Part shown: one piece after another, positions 9,095 through 18,657 of the stretch
Position numbering within the stretch: the stretch's first letter is position 1
Layout: each line of letters opens with the position of its first letter
Source: Niastella sp966211305
GTDB lineage: Bacteria; Bacteroidota; Bacteroidia; Chitinophagales; Chitinophagaceae
Assembly: GCA_966211305.1 (NCBI GenBank)
Contig: CBIHPC010000005.1
Location: forward strand, 25,104 to 89,103
Length of the DNA: 64,000 bases
Direction: 5' to 3'
Made by a program: the position numbers and the translations under genes
The notes under the pieces: model-generated
The model's input: the letters and a program-made list of their open reading frames with translations, nothing else
Databases searched by the model: none
What the model was told of the DNA's origin: nothing

Positions 9095-9985
9095 TCAGGC
9101 GCTTGCCTTTTTTTCATTCACCGGCATGACCATTGCGTTTTTGCTGTTGATGAGTGAAGAAAGATATCTTTTGATCTTTTGAGGATTTCTTCGCATAAAA
9201 TTCCGAATGGAAAGAAACAGCAGTATTACATATAAGCAGGTAGTCACCTCAAATAATATATGGAACTTTCTTAAAAAGAAAGTGCGTAAAGATAAATGTT
9301 CAGTCTTTTCTTTTCCCAATGTCGCGGAAAGAATACCTTTTATAGCCGGCATCAAAACAGGAACCTTATTCCAGTTTGTGTAACGCACGCCTTCATATTT
9401 GTACTTGTGATCATAATTGGCGGGAACCTGGCTGCTGTAGAAATTCCAGTTGTGTTGTACATCACTAAAACTGGCCATATTTCCATCGGCTTTTTTAAAA
9501 TACAGGTTATACAAACCATCGAGCACAACCCAACCTTTGGAGGTTTTTGCTTCTACCAGGTTATGCGCGGCATAGTTGCCATTCGCTTTCATTTGGGCAA
9601 TCCGGTTGGGAATCTTTAATTCACTCAACAACCGGCTTAAAATATAGGCATAGCTACCGCAAGCGCCGTTGGTGGTCATGAGGTCATAAGTAACAGGATG
9701 TACAACGGTAGCCTTGAAAGAATTAACCTCTTTATCGCCAAAGACAATGGATCGCCTTTCGCCAAGATAATGAGTAAGGTGAAGACTATTCAACAGAATG
9801 GCTTCATCATAAGGGACAGCTCCGGTTGATTTGGTTCTAACGTTTTCGGCAAGAGATTCGAACAGGCCCTTTTCGTATGAATCTTCATTGTAAAAATGTA
9901 CTATAGACGCGAGCAGGAACCCGTTCAAGAAAACGAAACAATAACGTGAATTGAAGACCTTACCAATTTTGCTTGATAATTTCAC
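9095..9985 (-). CDS. Membrane-anchored transglutaminase-like protein
   Basis: This 296-residue protein has a hydrophobic N-terminal segment (about 14-30), a central transglutaminase-like domain, and a second membrane segment near residues 245-265. The papain-like triad is visible as Cys109 in GACGSY, His141 in AAHNLVEA and Asp156 in WVVLDGLY. Such domains act as cysteine proteases, amidases or cross-linkers in the periplasm; the substrate is unknown. It lies just past the end of the large polysaccharide operon, on the same strand but 250 bp away, so a polysaccharide-related role is possible but unproven. Confidence 0.65.
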   Translation of the reverse strand: MKLSSKIGKVFNSRYCFVFLNGFLLASIVHFYNEDSYEKGLFESLAENVRTKSTGAVPYDEAILLNSLHLTHYLGERRSIVFGDKEVNSFKATVVHPVTYDLMTTNGACGSYAYILSRLLSELKIPNRIAQMKANGNYAAHNLVEAKTSKGWVVLDGLYNLYFKKADGNMASFSDVQHNWNFYSSQVPANYDHKYKYEGVRYTNWNKVPVLMPAIKGILSATLGKEKTEHLSLRTFFLRKFHILFEVTTCLYVILLFLSIRNFMRRNPQKIKRYLSSLINSKNAMVMPVNEKKASA

Positions 9986-10236
9986 AGGTTTGATTTAGAA
10001 ATAAACGAATCATTACCAACTTAAGCGAACAAAACCCGCTTAAATCCGAAAACATCTTTCCCCAGACCGTTATTGCTGATTAAAGTTTAGCGCAAAGATA
10101 ATTTTTTTCACCAAATAACGTTCCCATGTACTTATAAAAGTTTTTTAATGCAATAATCCTTTGAGGTCATTAAAAAAAAATTAATATTCCGGAATAGCAG
10201 GAAAGAAGAAAGTAATAAACGGAGTAAATATGCAGA

Positions 10237-10980
10237 TTATAATGCAGGATTCAGCAGTTGACCGCTATCGAGAAGAGATGCTACCGGCTCCATAATATTA
10301 TGGGCGTTACGAAGTGTGTTGAGGTGTCTGAAATGATGACAATCTGTTCCCAACAGATTTACATACTTCTTACCAATAAGGTAGTGAGCAAGTTGAAGAG
10401 AGGCTTTACCATAATAACCGGCGAGCGACAGAATATTTAACTGGAAATAGCAACCGGCATCTTTCAGCTCGTCGTACCATTTTCTGTCACTCATAAAATA
10501 CAAATACCGCTCGGGATGGGCCAGTACGGGCTGGTATCCCTTCATTTGCATATTGAACAGCTTGTCTTTAAAATTAAGCGGTGTAGTAACGAAAGAGAAT
10601 TCTACCAACACCCAGTTCTGGTGCAGTGTTAGTAAAGGAACGTTGTTTTGCAGTAACTCGTCGAAATGTTCGTCGAGGAAATATTCAGCCGCCGCTGTTA
10701 CCGGAACGGCTGAATTGTATTCTTTCTGCGCCGCCTGTTGTAATTCCTGGTATGCGGCGCCAATCGTGGTTGCATCGTTTTGATAAAGATCCCACAATAT
10801 ATGCGGGGTAGTGATGAACTTCCGGTATCCCAGCTCCTGTAAACCACTAATGAGCTGGAGGGAAGTTTCGGTATCAGGCGATCCATCGTCAATGCCCGGC
10901 AATAAATGCGAATGCATATCGGTGACGAGGCCACTGAGATCAATACGTGCTCTTTTCTTTTTTTTGAAGATAGAAAACAT
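10237..10980 (-). CDS. CpsB/YwqE-type PHP phosphotyrosine phosphatase
   Basis: This 247-residue metal-dependent phosphatase of the PHP family is the type that dephosphorylates bacterial tyrosine autokinases controlling capsule export. Metal ligands are visible in DMHSHLLPGIDDG (His23, His25), TTPH, LAHPERY and GTDCHH near the C-terminus. It is the last gene of the polysaccharide run, while its expected partner, the Wzc-like kinase, is near the first. That placement fits a kinase/phosphatase cycle controlling polymer export. It is cytoplasmic, with no signal peptide. The family call is firm. Confidence 0.9.
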   Translation of the reverse strand: MFSIFKKKKRARIDLSGLVTDMHSHLLPGIDDGSPDTETSLQLISGLQELGYRKFITTPHILWDLYQNDATTIGAAYQELQQAAQKEYNSAVPVTAAAEYFLDEHFDELLQNNVPLLTLHQNWVLVEFSFVTTPLNFKDKLFNMQMKGYQPVLAHPERYLYFMSDRKWYDELKDAGCYFQLNILSLAGYYGKASLQLAHYLIGKKYVNLLGTDCHHFRHLNTLRNAHNIMEPVASLLDSGQLLNPAL

Positions 10981-11019
10981 GCCTGATTGATACCTTAAAT
11001 AATGATACCGGGAACAAAT

Positions 11020-11958
11020 CTACAAACCTGCCGCATACAATTGCGAAAATTCGTGATATACTTTCACCACGCCCTCACGTAAACCTGTTTGGGATTTCCA
11101 CCCCAGGTTATTCAATTTTTGAACATCCATCAGTTTTCGCGGGGTTCCATCGGGTTTCGACAGATCATGTTCAATATTTCCTGTATACCCTACTACTTCC
11201 TTCACCAGTAATGCAAGGTCTTTTATCGTAATATCCTCCCCTGTTCCAATATTAACGAACCCGGGTTCATTATAGTGCTGCATTAAAAAATAACAGGCGT
11301 CGGCCAGGTCGTCTGCATGCAGGAACTCCCTTTTGGGTTGACCGGTACCCCACATAACCACTGAAGGTTCGCTTTTCAGTTTGGCTTCATGAAATTTCCT
11401 GATCAGCGCCGGCAGTACATGCGAAGTTTCAAGGCTGTAATTATCATTAGGCCCGTACAGGTTGGTAGGCATTACCGAAATATAATTACAACCATACTGG
11501 GCACGGTAAGCATCGCACATTTTGATGCCTGCAATTTTAGCAATTGCATAGGGTTCGTTGGTAGCTTCCAGTTCGCCGGTAAGCAGGTATTCTTCTTTCA
11601 GGGGCTGCGGTGCCATTTTGGGATAAATACAGGATGAGCCGAGGAACATGAGCTTTTTAACATTATTCAGGTAGGAGGCATGAATAATGTTCGACTGGAT
11701 CATGATATTATCATATATGAACTCAGCGCGGTACGTATTATTGGCCAGGATACCGCCTACTTTGGCAGCAGCAATAAACACGTGATCCGGCTTTTCCTGT
11801 TGCATAAATGCCTGTACGCCCTGCTGGTTACGCAGGTCGAGCTCAGCCGATGTACGCAGCAACAAATTAGTAAATCCTTCCTTTTCCAATTTGCGAACAA
11901 TGGCTGAGCCCACCATGCCGCGGTGACCGGCTACGTATATCTTATCTGTCTTATTCAC
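11020..11958 (-). CDS. fcl: GDP-L-fucose synthase
   Basis: This bifunctional epimerase/reductase converts GDP-4-keto-6-deoxy-D-mannose to GDP-L-fucose. Its 312 residues match the family. The NADPH-binding GHRGMVGSA lies near residues 11-19, the catalytic serine region is FLGSSCIYPK, and the Tyr-Lys pair is in EPYAIAKIAG. It directly follows gmd in transcription order (53 bp apart), completing the GDP-fucose pathway. This indicates L-fucose in the polymer made by this cluster. Confidence 0.95.
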   Translation of the reverse strand: MNKTDKIYVAGHRGMVGSAIVRKLEKEGFTNLLLRTSAELDLRNQQGVQAFMQQEKPDHVFIAAAKVGGILANNTYRAEFIYDNIMIQSNIIHASYLNNVKKLMFLGSSCIYPKMAPQPLKEEYLLTGELEATNEPYAIAKIAGIKMCDAYRAQYGCNYISVMPTNLYGPNDNYSLETSHVLPALIRKFHEAKLKSEPSVVMWGTGQPKREFLHADDLADACYFLMQHYNEPGFVNIGTGEDITIKDLALLVKEVVGYTGNIEHDLSKPDGTPRKLMDVQKLNNLGWKSQTGLREGVVKVYHEFSQLYAAGL

Positions 11959-12011
11959 TGTTAATATCGAATATTGAATGTTGAATATCGAATCACAAAG
12001 TGCAATGCAAC

Positions 12012-13127
12012 CTATTCAAATTGATTACGCACGTAATAGCCTGATTGTTGCAACAATTTTTCTTTCTTAAATAACTCCACGTCGTTTTCTACCATTTCTT
12101 TTACAAGCGCAGCCAGGTCGTATTTAGGCTTCCAGCCTAATTGCGTTTGAGATTTGGTAGGGTCGCCGATCAGCAGATCAACTTCAGTTGGGCGGTAATA
12201 CTTTTTATCTACCGCTATCACTTCTCTGCCGATTTCAAGCTGGTATTCGGCATTTTTACATGCTTTTACAACGCCCACTTCGTTCTCGGCCCTGCCTTTA
12301 AATTCCAGTTCGATGCCAACTTCGTCAAAAGCCATCCGTACAAAATCACGCACCGGGGTAGTAACACCGGTTGCAATTACATAATCTTCCGGTTTATCCT
12401 GTTGTAAGATCAACCACATGGCTTCTACATAATCTTTTGCATGACCCCAATCGCGTTGTGCATCGAGGTTACCGAGATAGATCTTATCCTGTAAACCCAG
12501 CGCTATTTTGGCAACGCCGCGGGTGATCTTCCGGGTTACAAACGTTTCGCCGCGCAACGGCGATTCGTGGTTGAACAGAATACCGTTTACCGCAAACATA
12601 TTATAGGCCTCGCGGTAGTTCACTGTTATCCAGTAGGCATACAATTTGGCAACGGCGTATGGTGAGCGGGGATAAAATGGCGTTTTTTCCGACTGCGGCA
12701 CTTCCTGTACAAGGCCGTACAACTCAGATGTAGAGGCCTGGTATACTTTTGTTTTTTGTGTTAAACCTAATAAACGCACCGCTTCCAGAATACGCAGCGT
12801 ACCAATACCATCCGCATTGGCAGTGTATTCAGGAGTTTCAAAACTTACGTGCACGTGGCTCATGGCCGCGAGGTTGTAAATTTCATCAGGTTGTGTTTCC
12901 TGTATAATGCGAATGAGATTGGTTGAATCGGTAAGATCGCCATAATGCAGTTTGAAACGTACATTTTTCTCATGGGGATCCTGGTATAAATGGTCGATAC
13001 GTTCGGTATTGAATAAAGAACTTCTACGTTTGATGCCATGAACGATGTATCCTTTTTTTAACAACAGGTCGGTTAAATATGCACCATCCTGCCCGGTTAC
13101 CCCTGTAACCAATGCTACTTTTGCCAT
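12012..13127 (-). CDS. gmd: GDP-mannose 4,6-dehydratase
   Basis: This extended short-chain dehydrogenase converts GDP-D-mannose to GDP-4-keto-6-deoxy-D-mannose. Its 371 residues are the usual length. Motifs are GVTGQDGAYL for NADP binding, YNLAAMSHV, YQASTSELYG with the catalytic Ser/Thr and Glu, SPYAVAKLYAYW with Tyr-x3-Lys, and NHESPLRGETFVTRKI for substrate binding. It overlaps the preceding glycosyltransferase gene by 13 bp and precedes fcl. A second, divergent GMD-like gene lies further upstream in the cluster. Confidence 0.96.
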   Translation of the reverse strand: MAKVALVTGVTGQDGAYLTDLLLKKGYIVHGIKRRSSLFNTERIDHLYQDPHEKNVRFKLHYGDLTDSTNLIRIIQETQPDEIYNLAAMSHVHVSFETPEYTANADGIGTLRILEAVRLLGLTQKTKVYQASTSELYGLVQEVPQSEKTPFYPRSPYAVAKLYAYWITVNYREAYNMFAVNGILFNHESPLRGETFVTRKITRGVAKIALGLQDKIYLGNLDAQRDWGHAKDYVEAMWLILQQDKPEDYVIATGVTTPVRDFVRMAFDEVGIELEFKGRAENEVGVVKACKNAEYQLEIGREVIAVDKKYYRPTEVDLLIGDPTKSQTQLGWKPKYDLAALVKEMVENDVELFKKEKLLQQSGYYVRNQFE

Positions 13128-13876
13128 ATGTTGATCGGGTTAAATTGTAAAACTTTACGCAGCGGTTTCAGCCACGTGGTAAAAAAATAGGGTTTCAAAT
13201 CATTCAGCTTCCAGGCCATTTCATCTTCTTTATTAGCCCTTAACCTGTTCTTTACGGAGGCGTTGCTCATACCGCCCGCCCGCATTTTAACCAGGACTTC
13301 GGGTATATAATGTGCGTGTACATTGTGTTTCAACAATACCCGCAACATCAGTTCATAGTCTGCCGCTGAGCGCAGCGTGGTATTGAACAAACCACATTTA
13401 TCATAAACATGCCGCCGTACAAAGAATGTCGGATGCGGCGGCATCCAGCCATAATAAAGCAATTTCCTTTTATAGTTACCCGACCTCCAGGTGCGGGTAA
13501 TCACCTGAACATTATCCTGCTTCACATACTGAAGATCGCCATAAACGGCATCCACAGCCGGATTGTCAAATGCCGCTGCCACTTTTGACAATACCAATGG
13601 ATTGGTATAAAAATCATCAGAGTTCAATATGCCTATAATATCACCGGTAGCCAGTTGCACGCCTTTATTCATGGCGTCATAAATGCCTTTATCATTTTCG
13701 GAAATCACTTTGGCAACATGTGCGAACCCATTAACTATTTCAAGGGTGTTGTCTTTCGACAATCCATCTACGATCAGATGCTCAATATTGGAATATTGCT
13801 GTTCAGCTATACAGGCCAGTGTATCCTTTACAGTTGCAGCGCTATTGTAGGTGGCGGTGATAATGGTGATCTTCAT
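13115..13876 (-). CDS. Family 2 glycosyltransferase
   Basis: This 253-residue GT-A enzyme begins with the typical ITATYNSAATVKDTLACI. The donor-binding ENDKGIYDAMNKGV is at about 60-73, and the DXD-type motif is in ILNSDDFY. The ending LRSAADYELMLR matches the WcaA/WcaE-like group often found next to gmd/fcl. It probably transfers one sugar from a nucleotide donor in the cytoplasm. The gene overlaps gmd by 13 bp and follows the carbamoyltransferase after 1 bp. Its sugar and linkage cannot be told. Confidence 0.9.
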   Translation of the reverse strand: MKITIITATYNSAATVKDTLACIAEQQYSNIEHLIVDGLSKDNTLEIVNGFAHVAKVISENDKGIYDAMNKGVQLATGDIIGILNSDDFYTNPLVLSKVAAAFDNPAVDAVYGDLQYVKQDNVQVITRTWRSGNYKRKLLYYGWMPPHPTFFVRRHVYDKCGLFNTTLRSAADYELMLRVLLKHNVHAHYIPEVLVKMRAGGMSNASVKNRLRANKEDEMAWKLNDLKPYFFTTWLKPLRKVLQFNPINIWQK

Positions 13877-13877
13877 C

Positions 13878-15614
13878 TTATCCGTTCCTCGTTATAACAC
13901 AGTTTTCCAACACCAGCATATCCATATTTGTACGGAGGTAACATTCCAATGCATCGTGCGGTGAATTCACTATAGGCTCATTTTCGTTGAATGATGTATT
14001 CAGCAAAATAGGAACACCGGTTTTCCTGCGAAAGGCTTCAATAAGCTGATAATACCGTGGGGTTACAGCCTTGTCAACCGATTGTAGACGGCCGGTGCCA
14101 TCAGCATGGGTTACCGCCGGAATAAGTGTATGTTTTTCCTTTTTGATTGGAAATACTTTTTCCATAAAGGGTACATCATCGGTAACCTCAAAATATTCGC
14201 CTACGTATTCTTTTAAAATAGAAGGAGCAAACGGACGGAAACTCTCCCGGCGTTTGATCTTTGCATTCAGCAGGTCCTTTGCATCCGTACGGCGGGGATC
14301 GGCAAGGATAGAGCGAGCGCCCAGCGCACGTGGCCCGAATTCCGCGCGGCCATTAAACCAGCCAACTACACCGGCATTGATCAACTGATCCGACACCTTT
14401 TCGTACAATTCCTCATCGCTATATCTTTTATAGGTGATCTTGCGGCTCTGCAGATACTGTTCAATCTCTTCGTTAGTAAACCGCGCACCTGTATAAGCCG
14501 ACCATATGGCTTCTTTCCGTGGTTGTTTCAGCGTTTGGTTATATACATATAATGCAGCGCCCATTGAAATGCCTGCGTCATGACCGGCCGAGGGAATGTA
14601 TACATTTTTGAAGCTGGTATTCCGGGTAAGCTTTCCATTTGCTACCGAATTCTGGGCAACACCACCGGCAATACAAATATTCTTTAAACCCGTTTTCTTT
14701 TGCAGGTGATTGAGAATATGAAAGATCAATTCTTCAGTAACACGCTGAACCGATGCCGCCATGTCTTTATGATACTGGCTTAACGGTTCATCTTTTTTTC
14801 TTACCGCACCGAACTTTTCAATGAGAAATTCAGTGTATAAAGGAGCAACCACCGGAATATGATCGTCGCCATAAGAAACGATTCCGCTCTTCGCAGACCT
14901 GAAATATTTTAAATCGAGGGAGAATAATCCATTATCGTTGAACAATAATACATCCTTCAGTTTATTCACATATTTCGGCTCACCATAAGGCGCCAGTCCC
15001 ATTACCTTGTATTCATCGCCATAATGAGGGAAACCAAGCAACTGTGTGAATGCGGTATAAAACAAACCGGCCGAATGGGGGAAATCAACTGAATCAAGAA
15101 CTTCAATTTCATTGCCTTTTCCAACACCGGTCATGGTGGTAGTAAAATCACCGGAACCATCGATTGACAATAAAGCAGATTCTTCAAAGGGAGAAGCAAA
15201 AAATGCCGAAGCCAGGTGGCTGCGGTGGTGCTCTACCTGATGAATTTTATTTTTTATAACAGCTTTATCTACGGTTTTATCTATAAATACAAATTCTTCT
15301 TCCAGTGATGCCACTTTAAGGGCATTCTTTAACCGGTCGAGCACAGCATTAAATCCGCCGCCCGGATTTTTTAATAAGAACAACAACTTCTTGTTCATTT
15401 TGGCCGACGGATCGCGGCCTATGGCAATATGATCAACCTGTGAAAGGCTAATGCCGGCTTCTTTTAAACAGAATTGAACCGCCTGCGATGGGAAACCAGC
15501 CCAATGTTTTTGACGCCGAAATCTTTCTTCTTCCGTTGCGGCGATCATTTTTCCATCTTTAAAAATTGCGGCAGATGAGTCTGCATGATAAGCATTAAGC
15601 CCTAGTATATACAT
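13878..15614 (-). CDS. NodU/TobZ-family carbamoyltransferase
   Basis: This 578-residue enzyme is expected to transfer a carbamoyl group from carbamoyl phosphate, with ATP, to a hydroxyl. Its N-terminal half has the Kae1-like ATPase fold (MYILGLNAYHADSSAAIF, metal-binding HHRSHLASAFFASPF, SIDGSGDFTTT). The C-terminal carbamoyl domain holds WFNGRAEFGPRALGARSILA and LLNTSFNENEPIV. In a polysaccharide cluster it likely makes an O-carbamoyl sugar, as NodU does on Nod factor and related enzymes do on O-antigens. It lies 2 bp from the GT4 upstream and 1 bp from the GT2 downstream. Confidence 0.92.
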   Translation of the reverse strand: MYILGLNAYHADSSAAIFKDGKMIAATEEERFRRQKHWAGFPSQAVQFCLKEAGISLSQVDHIAIGRDPSAKMNKKLLFLLKNPGGGFNAVLDRLKNALKVASLEEEFVFIDKTVDKAVIKNKIHQVEHHRSHLASAFFASPFEESALLSIDGSGDFTTTMTGVGKGNEIEVLDSVDFPHSAGLFYTAFTQLLGFPHYGDEYKVMGLAPYGEPKYVNKLKDVLLFNDNGLFSLDLKYFRSAKSGIVSYGDDHIPVVAPLYTEFLIEKFGAVRKKDEPLSQYHKDMAASVQRVTEELIFHILNHLQKKTGLKNICIAGGVAQNSVANGKLTRNTSFKNVYIPSAGHDAGISMGAALYVYNQTLKQPRKEAIWSAYTGARFTNEEIEQYLQSRKITYKRYSDEELYEKVSDQLINAGVVGWFNGRAEFGPRALGARSILADPRRTDAKDLLNAKIKRRESFRPFAPSILKEYVGEYFEVTDDVPFMEKVFPIKKEKHTLIPAVTHADGTGRLQSVDKAVTPRYYQLIEAFRRKTGVPILLNTSFNENEPIVNSPHDALECYLRTNMDMLVLENCVITRNG

Positions 15615-15616
15615 TG

Positions 15617-16756
15617 TTAACTAAATAAATTATTATATGCTTTTTTCAATTGAGATTCCTGAACAAACTTTCGTACAAATTGCCAGGCACCTCGCGATAA
15701 TGTTTCATATGCAGCCTGATCGAGAACAACAGCCTGCTGTAAAGCTTTTGTGAACCCATCCCGTTGTTGTAACGAAAGATCCCATCCCGCTTTTTCCTTT
15801 TCAAGTTGCCGCCAGGGCGTTTGATCGCTAATGAGAACAGGTTTGCCTGCTGCCAGGGCCTCAAAAATCGCATGTCCAAAGTTCTCGCCCTGCGTTGGGA
15901 GCGCAAAAATATGGTGTTGTGCTATAATTTCCCCTACCTGATCGTTGGGTATTTCCCCAGCAAAACGCACCTGAATTTGAGCAGGGAAGCCACTTATGAT
16001 ATTTTTGCATTGATTTACATAGGCTTCGTCTTCTGCGTTGCCAACAATCGTAAGGGTAACCTTCCCGCTCACCGGTTTAAGCGCCAGTAATAAATAATCA
16101 AGGTTCTTAACGGGATGTAACCGCCCGATAAAAACCACTGATAATTCCTGTGCCTTTTTAGCGATACAACCGGGATAGTCCTTTATAACACCCGGGAAAT
16201 TTGAGGCCAGGGTTATCTGTACTTTGTTGCCAAAATATTTCTGTACATCCCTTTCCTCCGTTTTGTCGGTAGCATGAAAATGGATCATTTTGTGCAGCCC
16301 GATCCCGCGAAAGGCGGAAAGGAACAGTTTCTTTTTCGACGATTTAAACTGAACGGCGCTTTCCTTAAGCATTCCGCGTGGCGCCAAAACAATTTTACTG
16401 TTTATTAAACCAAGGCGTTGCATTAACAACGGGTAAATGGTAAAATACCGTGAATACATGCTGTTCAGGTATATGAAATCAGGGCCGATCTTTCTCACCT
16501 GATCACGAATATGCCCCCAGGTAAGCAGTTGCGGGGAACAGTAAAACACCTTGATCTGTTGATCATATTTGTGCCATGTATCAACTTTTACATTTGGATA
16601 TGCTGATGTTTCATTTAAATCTCGGTCGGTAGTAAAAACATAAATATTGTAGCCTTCCTTCATCTGTTGTACAAAATGTACACATGACCTGATAGGGCCA
16701 CCAGCTTTATAACCAGGTTCGAACCAATCTGAAAATACAAGTATTGTTTTATTCAT
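15617..16756 (-). CDS. Family 4 glycosyltransferase
   Basis: This 379-residue GT-B enzyme has the acceptor-side N-terminus ILVFSDWFEPGYKAGGPIRS with a glycine-rich loop. The donor-side domain shows SVVFIGRLHPVKNLDYLL, and the late motif HHIFALPTQGENFGHAIFEALAAGKPVL contains the EX7E-type nucleotide-sugar signature. It should act at the cytoplasmic face of the inner membrane on the lipid-linked oligosaccharide. It sits between the asparagine-synthase-like and carbamoyltransferase genes with spacings under 10 bp. Confidence 0.9.
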   Translation of the reverse strand: MNKTILVFSDWFEPGYKAGGPIRSCVHFVQQMKEGYNIYVFTTDRDLNETSAYPNVKVDTWHKYDQQIKVFYCSPQLLTWGHIRDQVRKIGPDFIYLNSMYSRYFTIYPLLMQRLGLINSKIVLAPRGMLKESAVQFKSSKKKLFLSAFRGIGLHKMIHFHATDKTEERDVQKYFGNKVQITLASNFPGVIKDYPGCIAKKAQELSVVFIGRLHPVKNLDYLLLALKPVSGKVTLTIVGNAEDEAYVNQCKNIISGFPAQIQVRFAGEIPNDQVGEIIAQHHIFALPTQGENFGHAIFEALAAGKPVLISDQTPWRQLEKEKAGWDLSLQQRDGFTKALQQAVVLDQAAYETLSRGAWQFVRKFVQESQLKKAYNNLFS

Positions 16757-16764
16757 GCTGCTCT

Positions 16765-18624
16765 CTACTCAATTCCGTTTTTCTCCATCCAGTATTCCAG
16801 TATTACAAATAGCCATATTTCCATCCAGCGAACTGAAGCATCGTTTTTCAAAAAACGTTGCCAATAGGCCATCAGGTTTTTTCCATTTATAAAATCGCGC
16901 TGAGCAATACGCCGAAGGTGTGTTTCACAAAATGAATGAAGTTCTTTTTTCATCCATACACTCCAGGGAAACAAAAAGCCCTGCTTTTTCCGGTGCACAT
17001 TTTCATCAGGCAACAATCCCTTCAATGACTCTACCAGCAATTTCTTAGCGTATTCCGGATATTTCAACTGATCTGGGATTGCCAATACAAATTCAACAAG
17101 GTCATGATCAAAGAACGGCTCCCGCACTTCAAGCGCAACCGCCATACTGAACTGATCAGTATCTTTTAATAGTGTATGCTGTGTATACCCTTTGAACTCA
17201 GCAATTGAAACCTGGCTTAAAAGCGGGTACTTTTCAAGTGAAGCCGGTACAATGCCAAGTTGTTTTTCCAGCAAGGTAGAGCCATTTGCCCCCCAATGGG
17301 TAAGGGATGACAATAATGCCGGTGCAATGATTCGCCTGAACTCCGGATAAAAATACCGGATAGATGCATCAGGCGCATTCAGGATCTGCTTCATACGAAG
17401 CGCCTTGCTACTGTTTCCCAAAGCAAGTGCGGCGCCTTTCCTGAGCCAACCGGTACCCCGCCACAACGCGCCATATTTTTTTAATTGCAAGTATTGCTTA
17501 AAGAAAGGATAACCGGCAAACAGCTCATCGCCGCCAACTCCTGACAAAGCCACTGTTAAACCGCTTTGCCGAATGGCTTTTGATACAACATATGTATTTA
17601 TACCGTCGCCACTGGGTGTATCCATCGCATTCAGCGCGTTCGTAAGTTCATCGAGGAACACACCAGGTTTTAATAATACCTGGTTATGATTTGTTTTGAA
17701 TTTTTGTGCAATGTTATTAGCAAAACCCGACTCATCAAATTCCCTTTCATCAAATCCAACCGTAAATGTATTAACGGGTGTTGCGCTCACTTCGGCCATT
17801 AAACCCACAACAGCGCTGGAATCAATGCCCCCCGATAAAAAAGCGCCTAAGGGAACATCACTTACCAACCTTCTTTCCACTGAATTACGGAGCAGGGACC
17901 GAACATGCTGCCGTACCCGTTCCGAATCATTGAAATCAAAATCTACGGCGGGCTTATCGGCTAAATCCCAATATTTTTTTATTACGTGTTTGTTATCCTT
18001 AATAATAACATAACTTCCAGCCTCCAATTGGTTTATATTTTCAATGGCCGACTCAGGAAAGCCTACTGACTGATAACTCAGAAATTCACGGAGCGCATTG
18101 ATGTTTACCTTTTTCTTCACTAAGCCGCTTGCCAGAATGCCCCTTATTTCGGAAGCAAACAGGAACATTTCATCATTTACAAAATAATAAACAGGTTTTA
18201 CCCCCATGCGATCCCTTGCAATAAACATCACGTTCTCATCTGTATCCCAAACAGCAAATGCAAACATCCCTTTCAATAACGGTAAGCAATCAGGTCCCCA
18301 TTTACTATAAGCTGCCAGCAATACCTCGGTATCGCTGTTTGTAGAGAACGGATAACCGGTCAGTTGTTGTTTTACTTCCCTGAAATTATAGATCTCGCCA
18401 TTGAAAATGATCTGGTAACGGCCTGTATAATCAGCTATTGGCTGATTAGCGACTGTCGACAGATCAATAATTGACAAACGCCGATGTCCCAACGCAATCC
18501 GTTCATTAGTAAAAAAACCATCTGCATCGGGCCCGCGGTGTGCTATTGCATTGGTCATTTGCCTGATTGTTACAGGCAGATCAATGTTTCCCGAATAGGA
18601 TATTATACCTGCTAAACCACACAT
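16765..18624 (-). CDS. asnB: Asparagine-synthase (AsnB)-type glutamine amidotransferase
   Basis: This 619-residue two-domain enzyme has an N-terminal class II glutaminase with nucleophile Cys2 (MCGLAGI, AHRGPDADG, FNGEIYNF). The C-terminal ATP-pyrophosphatase domain shows FLSGGIDSSAV near residue 265 and GVGGDELFAGY. The canonical role is asparagine from aspartate. In polysaccharide clusters, homologues are thought to amidate uronic acid carboxyls, which would fit the uronic-acid module here; this is inference. Neighbours are glycosyltransferases on both sides, with spacings of 8 and 33 bp. Confidence 0.88.
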   Translation of the reverse strand: MCGLAGIISYSGNIDLPVTIRQMTNAIAHRGPDADGFFTNERIALGHRRLSIIDLSTVANQPIADYTGRYQIIFNGEIYNFREVKQQLTGYPFSTNSDTEVLLAAYSKWGPDCLPLLKGMFAFAVWDTDENVMFIARDRMGVKPVYYFVNDEMFLFASEIRGILASGLVKKKVNINALREFLSYQSVGFPESAIENINQLEAGSYVIIKDNKHVIKKYWDLADKPAVDFDFNDSERVRQHVRSLLRNSVERRLVSDVPLGAFLSGGIDSSAVVGLMAEVSATPVNTFTVGFDEREFDESGFANNIAQKFKTNHNQVLLKPGVFLDELTNALNAMDTPSGDGINTYVVSKAIRQSGLTVALSGVGGDELFAGYPFFKQYLQLKKYGALWRGTGWLRKGAALALGNSSKALRMKQILNAPDASIRYFYPEFRRIIAPALLSSLTHWGANGSTLLEKQLGIVPASLEKYPLLSQVSIAEFKGYTQHTLLKDTDQFSMAVALEVREPFFDHDLVEFVLAIPDQLKYPEYAKKLLVESLKGLLPDENVHRKKQGFLFPWSVWMKKELHSFCETHLRRIAQRDFINGKNLMAYWQRFLKNDASVRWMEIWLFVILEYWMEKNGIE

Positions 18625-18657
18625 GCTAAAAGGAGAATTAATTTCTTTTTATAATTA

